Below, one piece after another: positions 13,435-13,677 of a stretch of DNA of 13,677 nt. This DNA is from JBDSLU01 sp039916225 (GTDB lineage: Bacteria > Acidobacteriota > Vicinamibacteria > Vicinamibacterales > Vicinamibacteraceae). The notes under the pieces were generated by a model that had not been told where the DNA came from, did not search any database, and saw only the letters and a program-made list of their open reading frames with translations. Both the position numbers and the translations under genes were made by a program. The first letter of the stretch is position 1, and each line of letters starts with the position of its first letter. The DNA is taken from NCBI GenBank assembly GCA_039916225.1, contig JBDSLU010000485.1, positions 1 to 13,677 on the forward strand. The letters are read 5' to 3'.

Positions 13435-13677
13435 CCGGCGCCGCCGGCGCCTTCCAATAGCGGGCGGCCAGGCTGTGATAGAGCGCCTGCAGCGGGCCGA
13501 TCAGCCCGTAGCTGACGCCTGACAGCCCGCCGTAGCGCGCGCCGCCGAACAGCGCCAGCCCGATCGACAGCACGGCGACGGCGACGAACACGAACGAGTG
13601 CCCGACCAGGATCCGCGCTTCGTGCCGGGCGACGGCGTCGACGACCCGGCGGGCGGCGCGCCAGTAGAGCGTCGCGA
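13418..13677 (-). CDS. C-terminal part of an unrecognised membrane protein
   Basis: An open frame enters from the right edge of the window and ends at TGA (13418-13420), giving 85 residues. It begins TLYWRAARRVVDAVARHEAR, has a clear hydrophobic segment (VGHSFVFVAVAVLSIGLALFG, split by the edge of a helix) and a second, weaker one around GVSYGLIGPLQALYHSL. It ends in a short Ala/Pro tail. Codon usage is GC3-rich as in neighbouring genes. I do not recognise the family and the N-terminus lies outside the window. It is convergent with DUF1501 and so probably unrelated to it. Confidence 0.75.
   Translation of the reverse strand, partial: ATLYWRAARRVVDAVARHEARILVGHSFVFVAVAVLSIGLALFGGARYGGLSGVSYGLIGPLQALYHSLAARYWKAPAAPAVHIG

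Overview
This window is GC-rich chromosomal DNA with long GC-driven shadow frames on both strands. Its gene content suggests an environmental Gram-negative bacterium, most likely an Acidobacteriota lineage such as Vicinamibacteria. The assignment is inference from a secreted DUF1800-DUF1501 pair, a PYROXD2-like FAD enzyme, a glycine-rich RRM protein, heptad TTGGGAG-type intergenic repeats and 12-bp palindromic repeat arrays. No single marker gene settles it. I see no rRNA, tRNA, CRISPR array, transposase or phage gene.

Layout, left half, all on the minus strand when read right to left. A secreted histidine-phosphatase-like protein (6648-7169) is translationally coupled to a lipoprotein M14 zinc carboxypeptidase (5143-6651) and followed by a good intrinsic terminator (5119-5140). 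Next come a soluble hybrid histidine kinase-receiver protein (3601-4875), a heptad inverted-repeat island (3461-3577), and the membrane parts of proton-translocating transhydrogenase, pntAB-pntB (1703-3384), with no pntAA beside them. The half ends with a glycine-rich RRM RNA-binding protein (1057-1449) that has a hairpin-rich leader, and a PfkB-family sugar kinase (25-963) whose promoter overlaps a perfect 22-bp palindrome.

Right half, mostly plus strand. A small DUF423 membrane protein (7228-7614) is divergent from the phosphatase operon and converges, with overlapping 3' ends, on a DUF4097-type lipoprotein (7601-8413, minus). Divergent from the latter is a PYROXD2/phytoene-desaturase-like FAD oxidoreductase (8523-10097). 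Then come DUF1800 (10251-11984) and Tat-exported DUF1501 (12101-13393). The window ends in the C-terminus of an unrecognised membrane protein on the minus strand (13418-13677).

Most genes are ordinary housekeeping or accessory genes and I see no obvious new multi-gene defence or biosynthetic system. The signals worth a second look are mainly non-coding: tandem 12-bp palindromic arrays placed between stop codon and ribosome binding site ahead of both DUF1800 and DUF1501, and a related stretch apparently inserted in frame inside DUF1501. Others are the palindrome over the pfkB promoter, the structured leader of the RRM gene, two genes with TANNNT-N6-ATG (leaderless-type) starts, and the transhydrogenase operon lacking its NAD(H)-binding subunit.
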